A DNA stretch of 64,000 nucleotides from Paractinoplanes maris (lineage in GTDB: Bacteria > Actinomycetota > Actinomycetes > Mycobacteriales > Micromonosporaceae), in NCBI RefSeq assembly GCF_023544465.1, contig NZ_JALPVL010000008.1, positions 1-64,000 on the forward strand. Reading direction: 5' to 3'. This document shows positions 17,801-24,446 of the stretch, piece after piece; the stretch's first letter is position 1, and the number at the start of each line of letters is the position of its first letter. The position numbers and the translations under genes are program-made. Under the pieces are notes generated by a model that worked only from the letters and a program-made list of their open reading frames with translations, had not been told where the DNA came from and did no database searches.

Positions 17801-18088
17801 ACTCCCCGCGCCGCGGAACTGGCTCTGCGTAGCTTGCTGACCCCGGGCGTGACCGCGATCGGCTCCGCAGTCGCTCCCTTGTGGATGTTGCTCGCCGACT
17901 TCATGGAAACCCTCGACGACGACCTGCTGGCGCGCACCTTCCACGCCATCCTCACCACAACCGACGCCGGCGACGGCAAGGTCCGAGATCTCGTACGCCA
18001 ACTGGACACCCTCGACGACGGCCGCCGAGCCGCCGCCCTGGAGCACCAAGACCCGAACCTGGCCGTACGCCTGGCCGCCTTCCGCTGA
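14861..18088 (+). CDS. NACHT-domain NTPase (bacterial NLR-like)
   Basis: The 1075-residue protein has three parts. The N-terminal helical domain of about 320 residues starts MPQRLSYADAVRILGG, resembling the NACHT-associated helical domains of actinobacterial NLR-like proteins. The NACHT NTPase follows, with Walker A GQPGAGKSS (335-343) and Walker B VVLLDGFDEL (404-413), the DGxDE form typical of NACHT, plus sensor region VMVTSR. The helical and winged-helix region includes YEFLHATFGEYLVARL. A C-terminal region of about 350 residues has no recognisable repeats. Bacterial NACHT proteins of this layout can sense phage proteins and kill or arrest the cell. ATG at 14861 is preferred over GTG 14843 by the family-like N-terminus. 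Its stop faces a metalloprotease gene 13 bases away. Confidence 0.88.
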   Translation: MPQRLSYADAVRILGGTGPFAQAADTLLGGVLSVATAGGSDLAISLFDAKTEVVRLGGLVTTRINDSVRGLGRHDRSERLQAAHVVLVVTAFFEALDDCLAEAAVGHPGFGRDDQLLFVADPAGGTLMGRLLRTAVPMPAPEVPYDKLLDRLESWFAEAAARMKTHLAGLAPWDDADDRARVAVTGLIELRLPGEATKKYDEAHRRLAAEIPEFAVWADRLADRAATHGLERLESVLLQATSGRDPSRHRAALARAYRAHLGRPVLGGDAGEVLLPALGTAYLDPLFRVRASAAGARPADDHWWRDAPIRTDLAAFLASFLTTTQACEAPMLLLGQPGAGKSSLTRILAARLPASDFFVCRVALRDVPAEAEIQDQIELALRAAIGEAVSWAEVSRDAQGALPVVLLDGFDELLQATGLHQSDYLQRVALFQQREASLGRPVAVMVTSRIAVADRARLPGGALVVRLEPFDDNQIERWVRVWNETNPGREPLPLAALRRLRHLAEQPLLLLMLALYDATGNALQSGDLDGGRLYERLLASFAAREVRRVHAGQPDSAIPALVEQELLRLSVVAFAMFHRLRLWVTERELDDDLAGLGLSPSRPGRTEAFRTPLTAGQEMVGRFFFIQRAQAVQDDQTLLTYEFLHATFGEYLVARLVVQAVRDTEAREAAGTLALRLGPAADDDLLRSLLGFTSLTARATVLPFIADLLDGPDRDRLRTWLAGRTSQAVTRPTYAESPYRPVDKRIDHWMATYSFNLLLLTLACGGPVRASDLFTRTDDPAYWLRGSALQWRAAIPGDMYLDAMQVLTVERVWHRGRRDMVLTHRPGGLPQAVDVGWINDFPPGSEPAPVYRARYEMPSVLKSMRLSNGVGDDTVLHALEPLAGRMPESLTTFVRHDTGGDESLARSLIELWQASAFEESPDTLITRYERLTAAITAIGPVPDSPAITLMMQALRADADRLPPDRVIAITRILITHGQTATPRAAELALRSLLTPGVTAIGSAVAPLWMLLADFMETLDDDLLARTFHAILTTTDAGDGKVRDLVRQLDTLDDGRRAAALEHQDPNLAVRLAAFR

Positions 18089-18101
18089 CCGGCGGCCGGT
18101 C
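18087..18101. terminator. Short inverted repeat between convergent stops
   Basis: GACCGG-CGG-CCGGTC (6-bp arms, 3-base loop) overlaps the last two bases of the NACHT stop and ends one base before the last codon of the metalloprotease on the opposite strand. It is a plausible but short two-way terminator. Confidence 0.4.
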
Positions 18102-20678
18102 TCAGCCGCGTCGTTCGAGCCAGTCCACCGCGCACGGGGCGTACCCCGGCGAGGGCAGGAAGTCGGCCCGCAGGAACACGAAGTCGTCGTCCGGAAGCTT
18201 GATCACGAAGCGGCCGTCGGTGATCTCACCGACCACCGACAAGTGACGTTCGAAAGCCTCGGGTTCCACCGTGACCGTGACCACGACCCGGCCCGACGGC
18301 ACCGGCCGGCGGTCGTCACTGGTCACGACCTGACCGACCACGACGTTGCCGTCGTTGCCGAACTCGCTCAGCTCGGTCGCCCGGCCGGTCGTGACCTGAA
18401 GGCCCGCGCCGCCGAGCAGCTCGAGCGTGTGGCGGGGGTCGTCGTCCGGGTTCTCCGCGTACGCGTGCAGGCCCAGGTCGTTCGGCACGCGGGTCAGCTT
18501 CTCGACGCTGCGACCGGCCAGGCCCCGCCGCACATCGTCGGGGATCCGGTCGTCCTTCGGGTCGAGCGCATACTCCATCAGCACGCTCACCGGACGGGTC
18601 TCACCCGGCTCGAGCCAGAGCCACCGGTTCTCCACATACGTGCGGTACAACGGATTGCTCTGCTCGCCGACGATCCACACCCGGGTCGGCTTGTCGTACG
18701 GGTTGCCCACCTCGACCACGGTCTCCTCCCGCGTCGACGCCGAACTGGTCGCCGTGTTGAACCGGTCGTAGTTGGACTGGGCGAAGTTGTTGAGCTCGGT
18801 CATCTCCACGACCGCCGGAGCCGTGGGCACCACGTAGAGCGGAATTCTGGCGATCACACAGAAATGGCCGGTGGCGGGCGGCACCCACGTGGTGGTGAAC
18901 TCGACCGTCGCGCCGGGGGCGATGTCGCGGATGTCGGCACCGAGGAACACCTCCGGCGCTCCACCGAGGGTGAAATTCTTGATCGAGAAGACGACGCGCA
19001 CCTGAGGCGCCATGATCGTGCCGGCGTTGCGGACCCGGGCGACGACCGTGTTGACGTTGCCCACCCACGGCACGTTCGCCCACGCGGGGTCGGCGAGGTT
19101 CTTGGCGTTGCGCACCTCGATGTCGGGGGACTGCCAGGGACGGCTCGGCGAGGCCGGCCATGGGCGGATCGACGGGTCGGGGCGGCCGTTGACGCCGTAC
19201 CGGATCCGCAGGTCGGCCCGGTCGCCGTTGATCGCCGTCACATCGGCCCGGAACTCCACCGGGAACGGCGACGCGTCGATCTCCCGGTAGGTCTGCCCGG
19301 CGGCCAGCACCGCGCCGTTGTCGTCGCCGTCGCTCGGAAGCAGCAGGATCGCCGGCCTCGCGTAGGGGGAGACGAATACGCCGGAGGCGACGTCCGTACC
19401 GAGGACCCGGTCGTCGGTGGGCAGGGAGCGATCACCGATCTGAGGGTTCTCGCCGTTGCGGTATTCGAAGTAGTAGTTCAGCCCGTCGCCGATGCGCACC
19501 TCGACCGCGCTCGAGCGCCCGGCGGGCGGCAGGCCCCGCTCGATGGCGTGCAGGGTCACCGTCTGGTCGACAGGGCTGGCCCCGCCCGCGAAGTTGAAGC
19601 TGCGCACGGCCGAGCCCGGCGTCCAGCCGAGCATCATCCGGTGGGCCGCCGACACGTGCGGGAACGGGTCGTCGGCGTGCATCAGGTCCCAGCCGCCGAC
19701 GTTGCGCCCGGCCACCGAGGGCGCGTACTGGTCCCACAGCCCCAGGTTGTGACCCAGCTCGTGGGCGAGCGTCTCGTGGATCTCACGGTCGCCGGCGACA
19801 CCCCACTCGTTGGGCATCGACACGACGCCGAGGTTCTTCTGCCCTTCGGCGGTCGCGTACGGACCCCAGGACCCGATGCTCGCGTACGGCCAGGCCGAGC
19901 TCCCGTCGGCGCTCTGCGAGACGCACACCACCGAGTCGAAGTCGTCGTAGTCGATCAGCCCGTCGGCCGCCGTGATCGCGGCCTGGAAATAGGCGCCCTT
20001 CGGGGTGCCGTCCGCGTTGAAGTTGGTGCTCCAGTCCGTGCCGAGCGACACCGGCCCGAACACCTGGGCGCTGAGATCGAACTTCCCGTACGACATCTCC
20101 CGGAAGAACGCGCGCGTGCTGCGCGTCTGCCCACCCGAGACCACACCGTTGATCGTCTCGTCCATCCACCGGTCGCGGTGACCCTGCAGGGCCGCCGGGT
20201 CGGTGGTGAATCGCTCCGAGGTGGTGTCCACCAGCAGCAGGGCAATCCGGCGGGTGCCCAGCGCCGGCACGGTCCCGACGTTCTGCGGTCCCGACGGTCC
20301 ACCGCCCCAGGCCGACCCCGCGAGGTGAGCGGTCGGCGACCCGCTGAACCAGACGCCGGGCCCGACGCGTTCCTCGACCCACACGGTGGTCAGCTCGTAT
20401 TTCGCCTCGTCGACCACGGCGCCGGTCGCCTTCTCCAGCACCTGGACGACGTGCGTGCCCGGCTCGTAGCCGCCGAGAAGCATGATGGTCGGCTCGGTGG
20501 GCGTGTGTTTCGGCCCGCGGGCCGGCGAGACGATCCCACCCGCCGCCCCGGTCGGAACAACGAACTCGTAGTCGTCGACGGTCGTCTCACTGCCCGGGTC
20601 GATGCGCACCTCCACCGGCACGTAGGCCCCGACGAACAACGTTTCCCGGTCAAGCTTGATGGTGACAGCGGCTGCCAT
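18102..20678 (-). CDS. Leaderless HExxHxxGxxD metalloprotease with Ig-like/CARDB repeats
   Basis: The 858-residue protein has a zinc site HELGHNLGLWD (His306, Glu307, His310, Asp316) and a downstream WDLMHAD that fits a Met-turn. This places it near the M6/gametolysin or metzincin-type proteases. The N-terminal about 100 residues and the segments after about 480 look like beta-sandwich domains (for example VARVRNAGTIMAPQVRVVFSI, CARDB-like). It begins MAAAVTIKLDRETLFVG with no signal peptide or membrane segment, which is odd for this class. It faces the NACHT gene tail to tail with a 13-base gap and may belong to the same island. Alternatively it is secreted by a non-Sec route. Confidence 0.8.
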   Translation of the reverse strand: MAAAVTIKLDRETLFVGAYVPVEVRIDPGSETTVDDYEFVVPTGAAGGIVSPARGPKHTPTEPTIMLLGGYEPGTHVVQVLEKATGAVVDEAKYELTTVWVEERVGPGVWFSGSPTAHLAGSAWGGGPSGPQNVGTVPALGTRRIALLLVDTTSERFTTDPAALQGHRDRWMDETINGVVSGGQTRSTRAFFREMSYGKFDLSAQVFGPVSLGTDWSTNFNADGTPKGAYFQAAITAADGLIDYDDFDSVVCVSQSADGSSAWPYASIGSWGPYATAEGQKNLGVVSMPNEWGVAGDREIHETLAHELGHNLGLWDQYAPSVAGRNVGGWDLMHADDPFPHVSAAHRMMLGWTPGSAVRSFNFAGGASPVDQTVTLHAIERGLPPAGRSSAVEVRIGDGLNYYFEYRNGENPQIGDRSLPTDDRVLGTDVASGVFVSPYARPAILLLPSDGDDNGAVLAAGQTYREIDASPFPVEFRADVTAINGDRADLRIRYGVNGRPDPSIRPWPASPSRPWQSPDIEVRNAKNLADPAWANVPWVGNVNTVVARVRNAGTIMAPQVRVVFSIKNFTLGGAPEVFLGADIRDIAPGATVEFTTTWVPPATGHFCVIARIPLYVVPTAPAVVEMTELNNFAQSNYDRFNTATSSASTREETVVEVGNPYDKPTRVWIVGEQSNPLYRTYVENRWLWLEPGETRPVSVLMEYALDPKDDRIPDDVRRGLAGRSVEKLTRVPNDLGLHAYAENPDDDPRHTLELLGGAGLQVTTGRATELSEFGNDGNVVVGQVVTSDDRRPVPSGRVVVTVTVEPEAFERHLSVVGEITDGRFVIKLPDDDFVFLRADFLPSPGYAPCAVDWLERRG

Positions 20679-20760
20679 GCTTCCCCCTGAAGTCTCCGGC
20701 TGCCGGTTCAGAGCACGCCGGCCCCCGCCTGATACCTCACCGCGCGGCCGGCTCCCAAGC

Positions 20761-20965
20761 TGTCACGCCGGCGGCGCCAACGTGATGGGCGAGCAACTCG
20801 GGCACCTGATTGAGGGCGCTCGATAACCGAACATCATGGTTCAGGTTCGGCCGTTCCAAGTCGGTGAGCTCCCCTTCCTCGGCGGTGCGGCGCCCCTTTT
20901 GGAGTTCCGGGAGACCACCCATTTGGATGTTGCCTATCTTGGAGGCTCTGCGAGAGGCTTTCACC
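20761..20965 (+). pseudogene. Remnant of an XRE-DUF5753 regulator, with in-frame stop
   Basis: One reading frame matches the C-terminal part of the intact regulator at 26914-27762. GGANVMGEQLGHLIEGAR is followed by a TAA, then PNIMVQVRPF and PLLEFRETTHLDVAYLGG. At DNA level, 20881-20956 is nearly identical to 27560-27635. The N-terminal helix-turn-helix domain is missing, and similarity fades after about 20965. It is a dead partial copy, either from a duplication within this locus or from a lost second regulator. Confidence 0.8.
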
Positions 20966-21097
20966 AGAACGGGTTACACCAGCGCTTCTCAGCCGGAGCC
21001 CGGCACGACCCTCAGCCAGGCCCACCCGCTCATAGGATGCGGCCCGCCCGCGTGCGGCAGGCGGACCGCGGATCCAACCCGGGCCGAAAACCTAAGG

Positions 21098-21367
21098 ATG
21101 GTCCCCTTGTCTCGAACCAAGTCGGACAGAAAAAGCCTAACCAAGAGAAGGTCGGCGTACCAGTCGCCGAACGGTCGTCAGTCGCCCACCGCCAGGGTGG
21201 CCGTAGCAGCGTGCGGGCTCGGTGGTGCGGCCGTTGCCGCGCTCACCAACTTCGCAGCTCAGGCCGGCGTTCAGGGCAGTCTGGTGCAGCCGACCTACGG
21301 AGCCGTGTGCTTGATCGTGGCGATGACGCTCATGGTGATCGCCATTCTTATGAATCGCCGATACTGA
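21098..21367 (+). CDS. Small two-helix membrane protein, unknown
   Basis: ATG at 21098 follows AAGG closely and gives 89 residues. A basic N-terminus of about 33 residues (SRTKSDRKSLTKRRS) precedes two hydrophobic helices (VAVAACGLGGAAVAALTNFA and AVCLIVAMTLMVIAIL) and a short MNRRY end. The basic N-terminus and two helices suggest an inner-membrane hairpin. No family is recognised. It follows the dead regulator copy; the longer frame to 20810 is an artefact through that remnant. Confidence 0.45.
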   Translation: MVPLSRTKSDRKSLTKRRSAYQSPNGRQSPTARVAVAACGLGGAAVAALTNFAAQAGVQGSLVQPTYGAVCLIVAMTLMVIAILMNRRY

Positions 21368-21640
21368 TCCGGTCGTCAAGAGGTGAGAGGGATGCGGCGG
21401 GCCGGAAACCCGTCGCATCCCTGGCCCGCGGCGAAGGCCGAAAAGGGGCAATCCACGCCGACTCCCACATGATCGAACAATGTGCATGGTGGCTTATCGA
21501 TTGACGTCGAGACGTGCGGTCCGAGGTGGTCGTCCCAGAGGTGACCCACGGCCGTGAGCCGGTCGTCGGGGGTCACCCGAAACCTCGCCGGAACTGGACG
21601 GTGGCCAGGTGCGCCCCCGCTGCCGACAGGAAGGAACACT

Positions 21641-21751
21641 GTGAATTCTCGTCATCTGCGGATTGTGGCTGCTGCTGCTGCGGCATTTGTCCTCGTGATT
21701 CGACCTGGTTCCGGTGCCGCGGTCTACTCGGTGAGCTGGGCTGTCTCGTAG
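21641..21751 (+). CDS. Short signal-peptide-like ORF (36 aa), possibly a fragment
   Basis: GTG at 21641 follows AGGAAGGA with good spacing. It encodes MNSRHLRI plus an Ala/Val/Leu core and GSGAAV, which look like a secretion signal. The frame then stops at 21751, after running 28 bases into the 3' end of the DUF1801 gene on the other strand. It is either the start of a truncated secreted-protein gene or a chance frame. Confidence 0.3.
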   Translation: MNSRHLRIVAAAAAAFVLVIRPGSGAAVYSVSWAVS

Positions 21752-22116
21752 GAGCGGGCGACGATCTCGCGCAGGGCGGCCTGGTCGGCCCGGTCGACGC
21801 GCTTGAGGTAGAGGCAGCCCTTGCCGTGGGTGTGCGGGCCGAGGCGGTCGAGCAGGTCGGCGTACTCCTCGAGGTAGCCGGTCAGGTAAAGCACCGTCTG
21901 CGCTTTGCGGGGTGCGAAGCCGACCGCCGCCACGTCGCCCTCGCGGCCGGACTCGTATTTGTAGTGGCGTGAGCCGAAGCCGATGATGGTGCCCGGCCAC
22001 ATCGCCGGTGGGGTGCCGGTCACCTCGGTCATCAGCGTGACCAGCAGGCGTGCGTCGTTGCGGCGCTGCTCGTCGGCGATCGTGGCGAGGTAGGTCTCGA
22101 CGTCGGTCACCTGCAC
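21724..22116 (-). CDS. DUF1801 domain protein
   Basis: The 130-residue protein is full length for DUF1801 (YdhG/YjhX-like fold). It has the characteristic stretches RRNDARLLVTLM, GFGSRHYKYESGREGD and APRKAQTVLYLTG. The family is widespread and small; its biochemical role is not established. It is transcribed divergently from the FMN reductase with a gap of 62 bases. Confidence 0.85.
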   Translation of the reverse strand: MQVTDVETYLATIADEQRRNDARLLVTLMTEVTGTPPAMWPGTIIGFGSRHYKYESGREGDVAAVGFAPRKAQTVLYLTGYLEEYADLLDRLGPHTHGKGCLYLKRVDRADQAALREIVARSYETAQLTE

Positions 22117-22178
22117 AGCGTCCCACGACCGAGGGTCGCTGCGGCAGCTGGTAACCCGGGCGCTCTACTCTCTGCGGC

Positions 22179-22796
22179 ATGACCCGCATCCTGCTGATCT
22201 CCGGCAGCACCCGCGAGGATTCGCTGCACACGGCTGCTCTGCGCACCGCGGCCTTCCACGCGCCGGAGGAGATCAACGCCGGGCTCTTCGAGGGGCTGCG
22301 CCAAGTTCCCGCGTACGTTCCGGGGGAACCGGATCCGCACGACACCGTCGTGTTGCTGCGCCACCAGGTTCGGATCGCCGACGCCGTGCTGATCAGCACA
22401 CCGGAGTACTCCGGGTCGATCCCGGGCGCGCTCAAGAACCTGCTCGACTGGCTGATCGACGACAACCTGCTGGCCGGCAAGCCGGTCGCCTGGCTGTCGG
22501 TGGCTCACGCCAACGAGGACGACGGGGCTCGGGCCACGCTGGAGACCGTTTTGGATCACGCCAGTGCCAAAGTTCTGCGGGCCGCCTGCATCCGGCTGCC
22601 GATCGACCCGGGGGCGGTGGACGATCAGGGTCTGGTCACTGACCCCCGGCTGCATCAGGCCTTGATGGATGCCCTCCAGGGACTGGCCCGCCTGCTCGCC
22701 CTGACCGAGGCGCCACCCCGGCCGGCCTGGCAGCACTACTCCAGCGTTTTCCCGGTCATCGAGCGCCGGGATGCTCCGGGTTGGCAGACAGGCTGA
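22179..22796 (+). CDS. NAD(P)H-dependent FMN reductase family flavoprotein
   Basis: The 205-residue flavodoxin-fold protein has the phosphate-binding loop ISGSTREDS near the N-terminus and the family box STPEYSGSIPGALKNLLDW (residues 67-85), which binds the isoalloxazine ring. Members reduce FMN, azo compounds, quinones or chromate using NAD(P)H. ATG at 22179 is the first in-frame start. The Lrp-type regulator gene follows 79 bases after its stop on the same strand and may control it. Confidence 0.88.
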   Translation: MTRILLISGSTREDSLHTAALRTAAFHAPEEINAGLFEGLRQVPAYVPGEPDPHDTVVLLRHQVRIADAVLISTPEYSGSIPGALKNLLDWLIDDNLLAGKPVAWLSVAHANEDDGARATLETVLDHASAKVLRAACIRLPIDPGAVDDQGLVTDPRLHQALMDALQGLARLLALTEAPPRPAWQHYSSVFPVIERRDAPGWQTG

Positions 22797-22875
22797 GCAT
22801 CCTGCCCGGTCGGAAGGTTGCCTCCTGTGCGGTTTGCCCAGGACAATGGCCGCCGACGGGGGGAGGATGGCAACG

Positions 22876-23346
22876 ATGCGATCTCTGGACGCCACCGACG
22901 CGCGCATTCTGCTGGCGCTGGACGCCGACCCCGACGCCACCGTGGTCGCGCTGGCCGAGCGCCTCGCGATGTCGCGCAACACCGTCCAGGCCCGGCTGCG
23001 CCGCATGCGGGAGTCCGGGGCGCTGGGGGCTTATTCGCGCCGTGTCGAGCCGGCCGCCCTGGGTTATCCGCTGATGGCCTTCATGACGCTGTCGCTGAGC
23101 CAGCGCGAGGGTGACCGGGCCGCGCAGCAGATCGTCCGGATCCCCGAGGTCGTCGAGATCCTGGCCACCACCGGCGACGGTGACCTGCTCGTGCGCATCG
23201 TCGCCCAGGACACGGGCGACCTCTACCGCATCACCAATCTGGTCGTCGCCGCGCCGGGAGTGGTCCGCACCTCGACCTCGATCGTGCTGCACGAGGTGGC
23301 TCCGCACAGCGTCGACGGGCTGTTGCGCCGGCACACCGCGATGTAG
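22876..23346 (+). CDS. Lrp/AsnC family transcriptional regulator
   Basis: This 156-residue regulator has an N-terminal AsnC helix-turn-helix (LDATDARILLALDADPDATVVALAERLAMSRNTVQARL, written here as two blocks: LDATDARILLALDAD and VVALAERLAMSRNTVQARL). A RAM/AsnC effector domain follows, with a beta-alpha-beta-beta core around EVVEILATTGDGDLLVRIVA. ATG at 22876 is chosen because GGGAGG lies nine bases upstream. ATG 22867 would abut the ribosome site. Such regulators respond to amino acids; the effector here is unknown. Confidence 0.88.
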   Translation: MRSLDATDARILLALDADPDATVVALAERLAMSRNTVQARLRRMRESGALGAYSRRVEPAALGYPLMAFMTLSLSQREGDRAAQQIVRIPEVVEILATTGDGDLLVRIVAQDTGDLYRITNLVVAAPGVVRTSTSIVLHEVAPHSVDGLLRRHTAM

Positions 23347-23747
23347 TCACTCTCTGTTATCAAGGCACGGAATTCGCTACCCTGCATTGTGTGTCGTCCG
23401 GCAATTGATCAGGCTTTTCTCTTGATCGTCGAGCTCGGCGCCGATTGCCCGGCGGCGGTTGTCGCCGGTCGATCGAAGAGGGCCTGGACCAGCAGTAATG
23501 CGCACGGTGTCTAGTACTCCTGGTCATGAACGGTTTGCTGGACCGAGGGACGAATCCATGCCGGTCGCTGCAACTTGCAGACCAAATCGGTCAGTCGGCC
23601 TGTTCCGGCGATGAATTGGCACATTCAATCGGGCGCTACGCATTGTCGTATCGAGGTCACTCTTCGTACTCTGATGGTCAACAATCATCGATCAAGGTGA
23701 GTGCGACAAGCGGGCCGACCTGGCGGCGGCCTGCGGGGGAGCCGAGC
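23347..23747. other. Intergenic region, no gene recognised
   Basis: About 400 bases between the Lrp-type regulator and the acyltransferase-like gene. A frame open from 23526 joins the downstream gene but has no ribosome site and no conserved sequence. Composition is noticeably less GC-rich around 23380-23420 and 23600-23690, compatible with a promoter region. No clear -35/-10 pair could be chosen. Confidence 0.4.
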
Positions 23748-24299
23748 ATGCTTATCAAAGTCATCGACCGGATCACCGACCAAGCCGTCCACGAGACAAT
23801 GTGGACCATGTACCGGGATGCTTTCGAGGAGCTGAATCACCTGGCTGTACAGCGGCATCTGATGACCCGCGAGGAGTTCGACGCGGTGATCGCGGATCCG
23901 CGAGTCGACAAGTACCTGGCCCTCGATGACGACGGCACGATCTGCGGCGTGGCCACGTACACAAATGATCTCGACGCAGTACCCCTGATTGCACCGCAAT
24001 ACTTCGAGCGGCACTGGCCCGAGCAGTACCACGCTCGCAAGATCTGGTACATCGGCTTCGTCGCGGTCAGCCCGCACGCGCAGGGCCGGGAGGCGTTCGC
24101 CCAGCTCGTGGAGCAGATGTACATGGTCGCCTCGGCCCAGAACGGCCTGGTCTGCCTGGACATCTGCAACCACAACGACGAGGTGCGGCGGATGTCGCGG
24201 GTCTTCCGGATGATGGTGAGCCGGCTCAGCGACAACATGAAGTTCACCCGCATCGACCAGCAGTCGTACTGGCTCTACGAATTCCCCTCGGCGGCGTAA
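23748..24299 (+). CDS. GNAT-like acyltransferase/hypothetical protein
   Basis: This 183-residue protein has a pattern consistent with the GNAT fold: an N-terminal helix pair, a strand around DDDGTICGVATYTND, the strand IWYIGFVAVSPHAQGREAFAQLVEQM that would form the acyl-CoA loop (IWYIGFVAVSP, then QGREAF), and a C-terminal QSYWLYEF. The usual R/Q-x-x-G-x-G/A is only partly kept, so function is uncertain. ATG at 23748 is preceded by GGGGGA. A 14-bp hairpin with a GAAA loop follows at 24315-24351. It stands alone. Confidence 0.65.
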   Translation: MLIKVIDRITDQAVHETMWTMYRDAFEELNHLAVQRHLMTREEFDAVIADPRVDKYLALDDDGTICGVATYTNDLDAVPLIAPQYFERHWPEQYHARKIWYIGFVAVSPHAQGREAFAQLVEQMYMVASAQNGLVCLDICNHNDEVRRMSRVFRMMVSRLSDNMKFTRIDQQSYWLYEFPSAA

Positions 24300-24314
24300 G
24301 GCGGCAGCACATAG

Positions 24315-24351
24315 CGCGGCAGGCCGTCCCGAAAGGTGACGGTCTGCCGCG
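24315..24351. terminator. Hairpin terminator after the GNAT-like gene
   Basis: A 14-bp stem (24315-24328 with 24338-24351, one G-U pair), extended by CC-GAAA-GG to a tetraloop. It lies 15 bases after the stop at 24299 and also faces the convergent permease gene. Confidence 0.75.
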
Positions 24352-24446
24352 GAGCTGGGGGAAACCTTCAGTTCATAGGCAACTCCTCTGCTGTTCGGTC
24401 GGTGTTCTCTGCTTCCCGCGCGGTGGGGGAACCGGCGTGGGAAAAC

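Noticed and set aside
18243-20690. Long open frame on the plus strand (815 codons) opposite the metalloprotease.
   Set aside because: Arg/Gly/His-rich with no domain; it is the shadow of a high-GC gene on the other strand, which has the zinc motif and clear domains.
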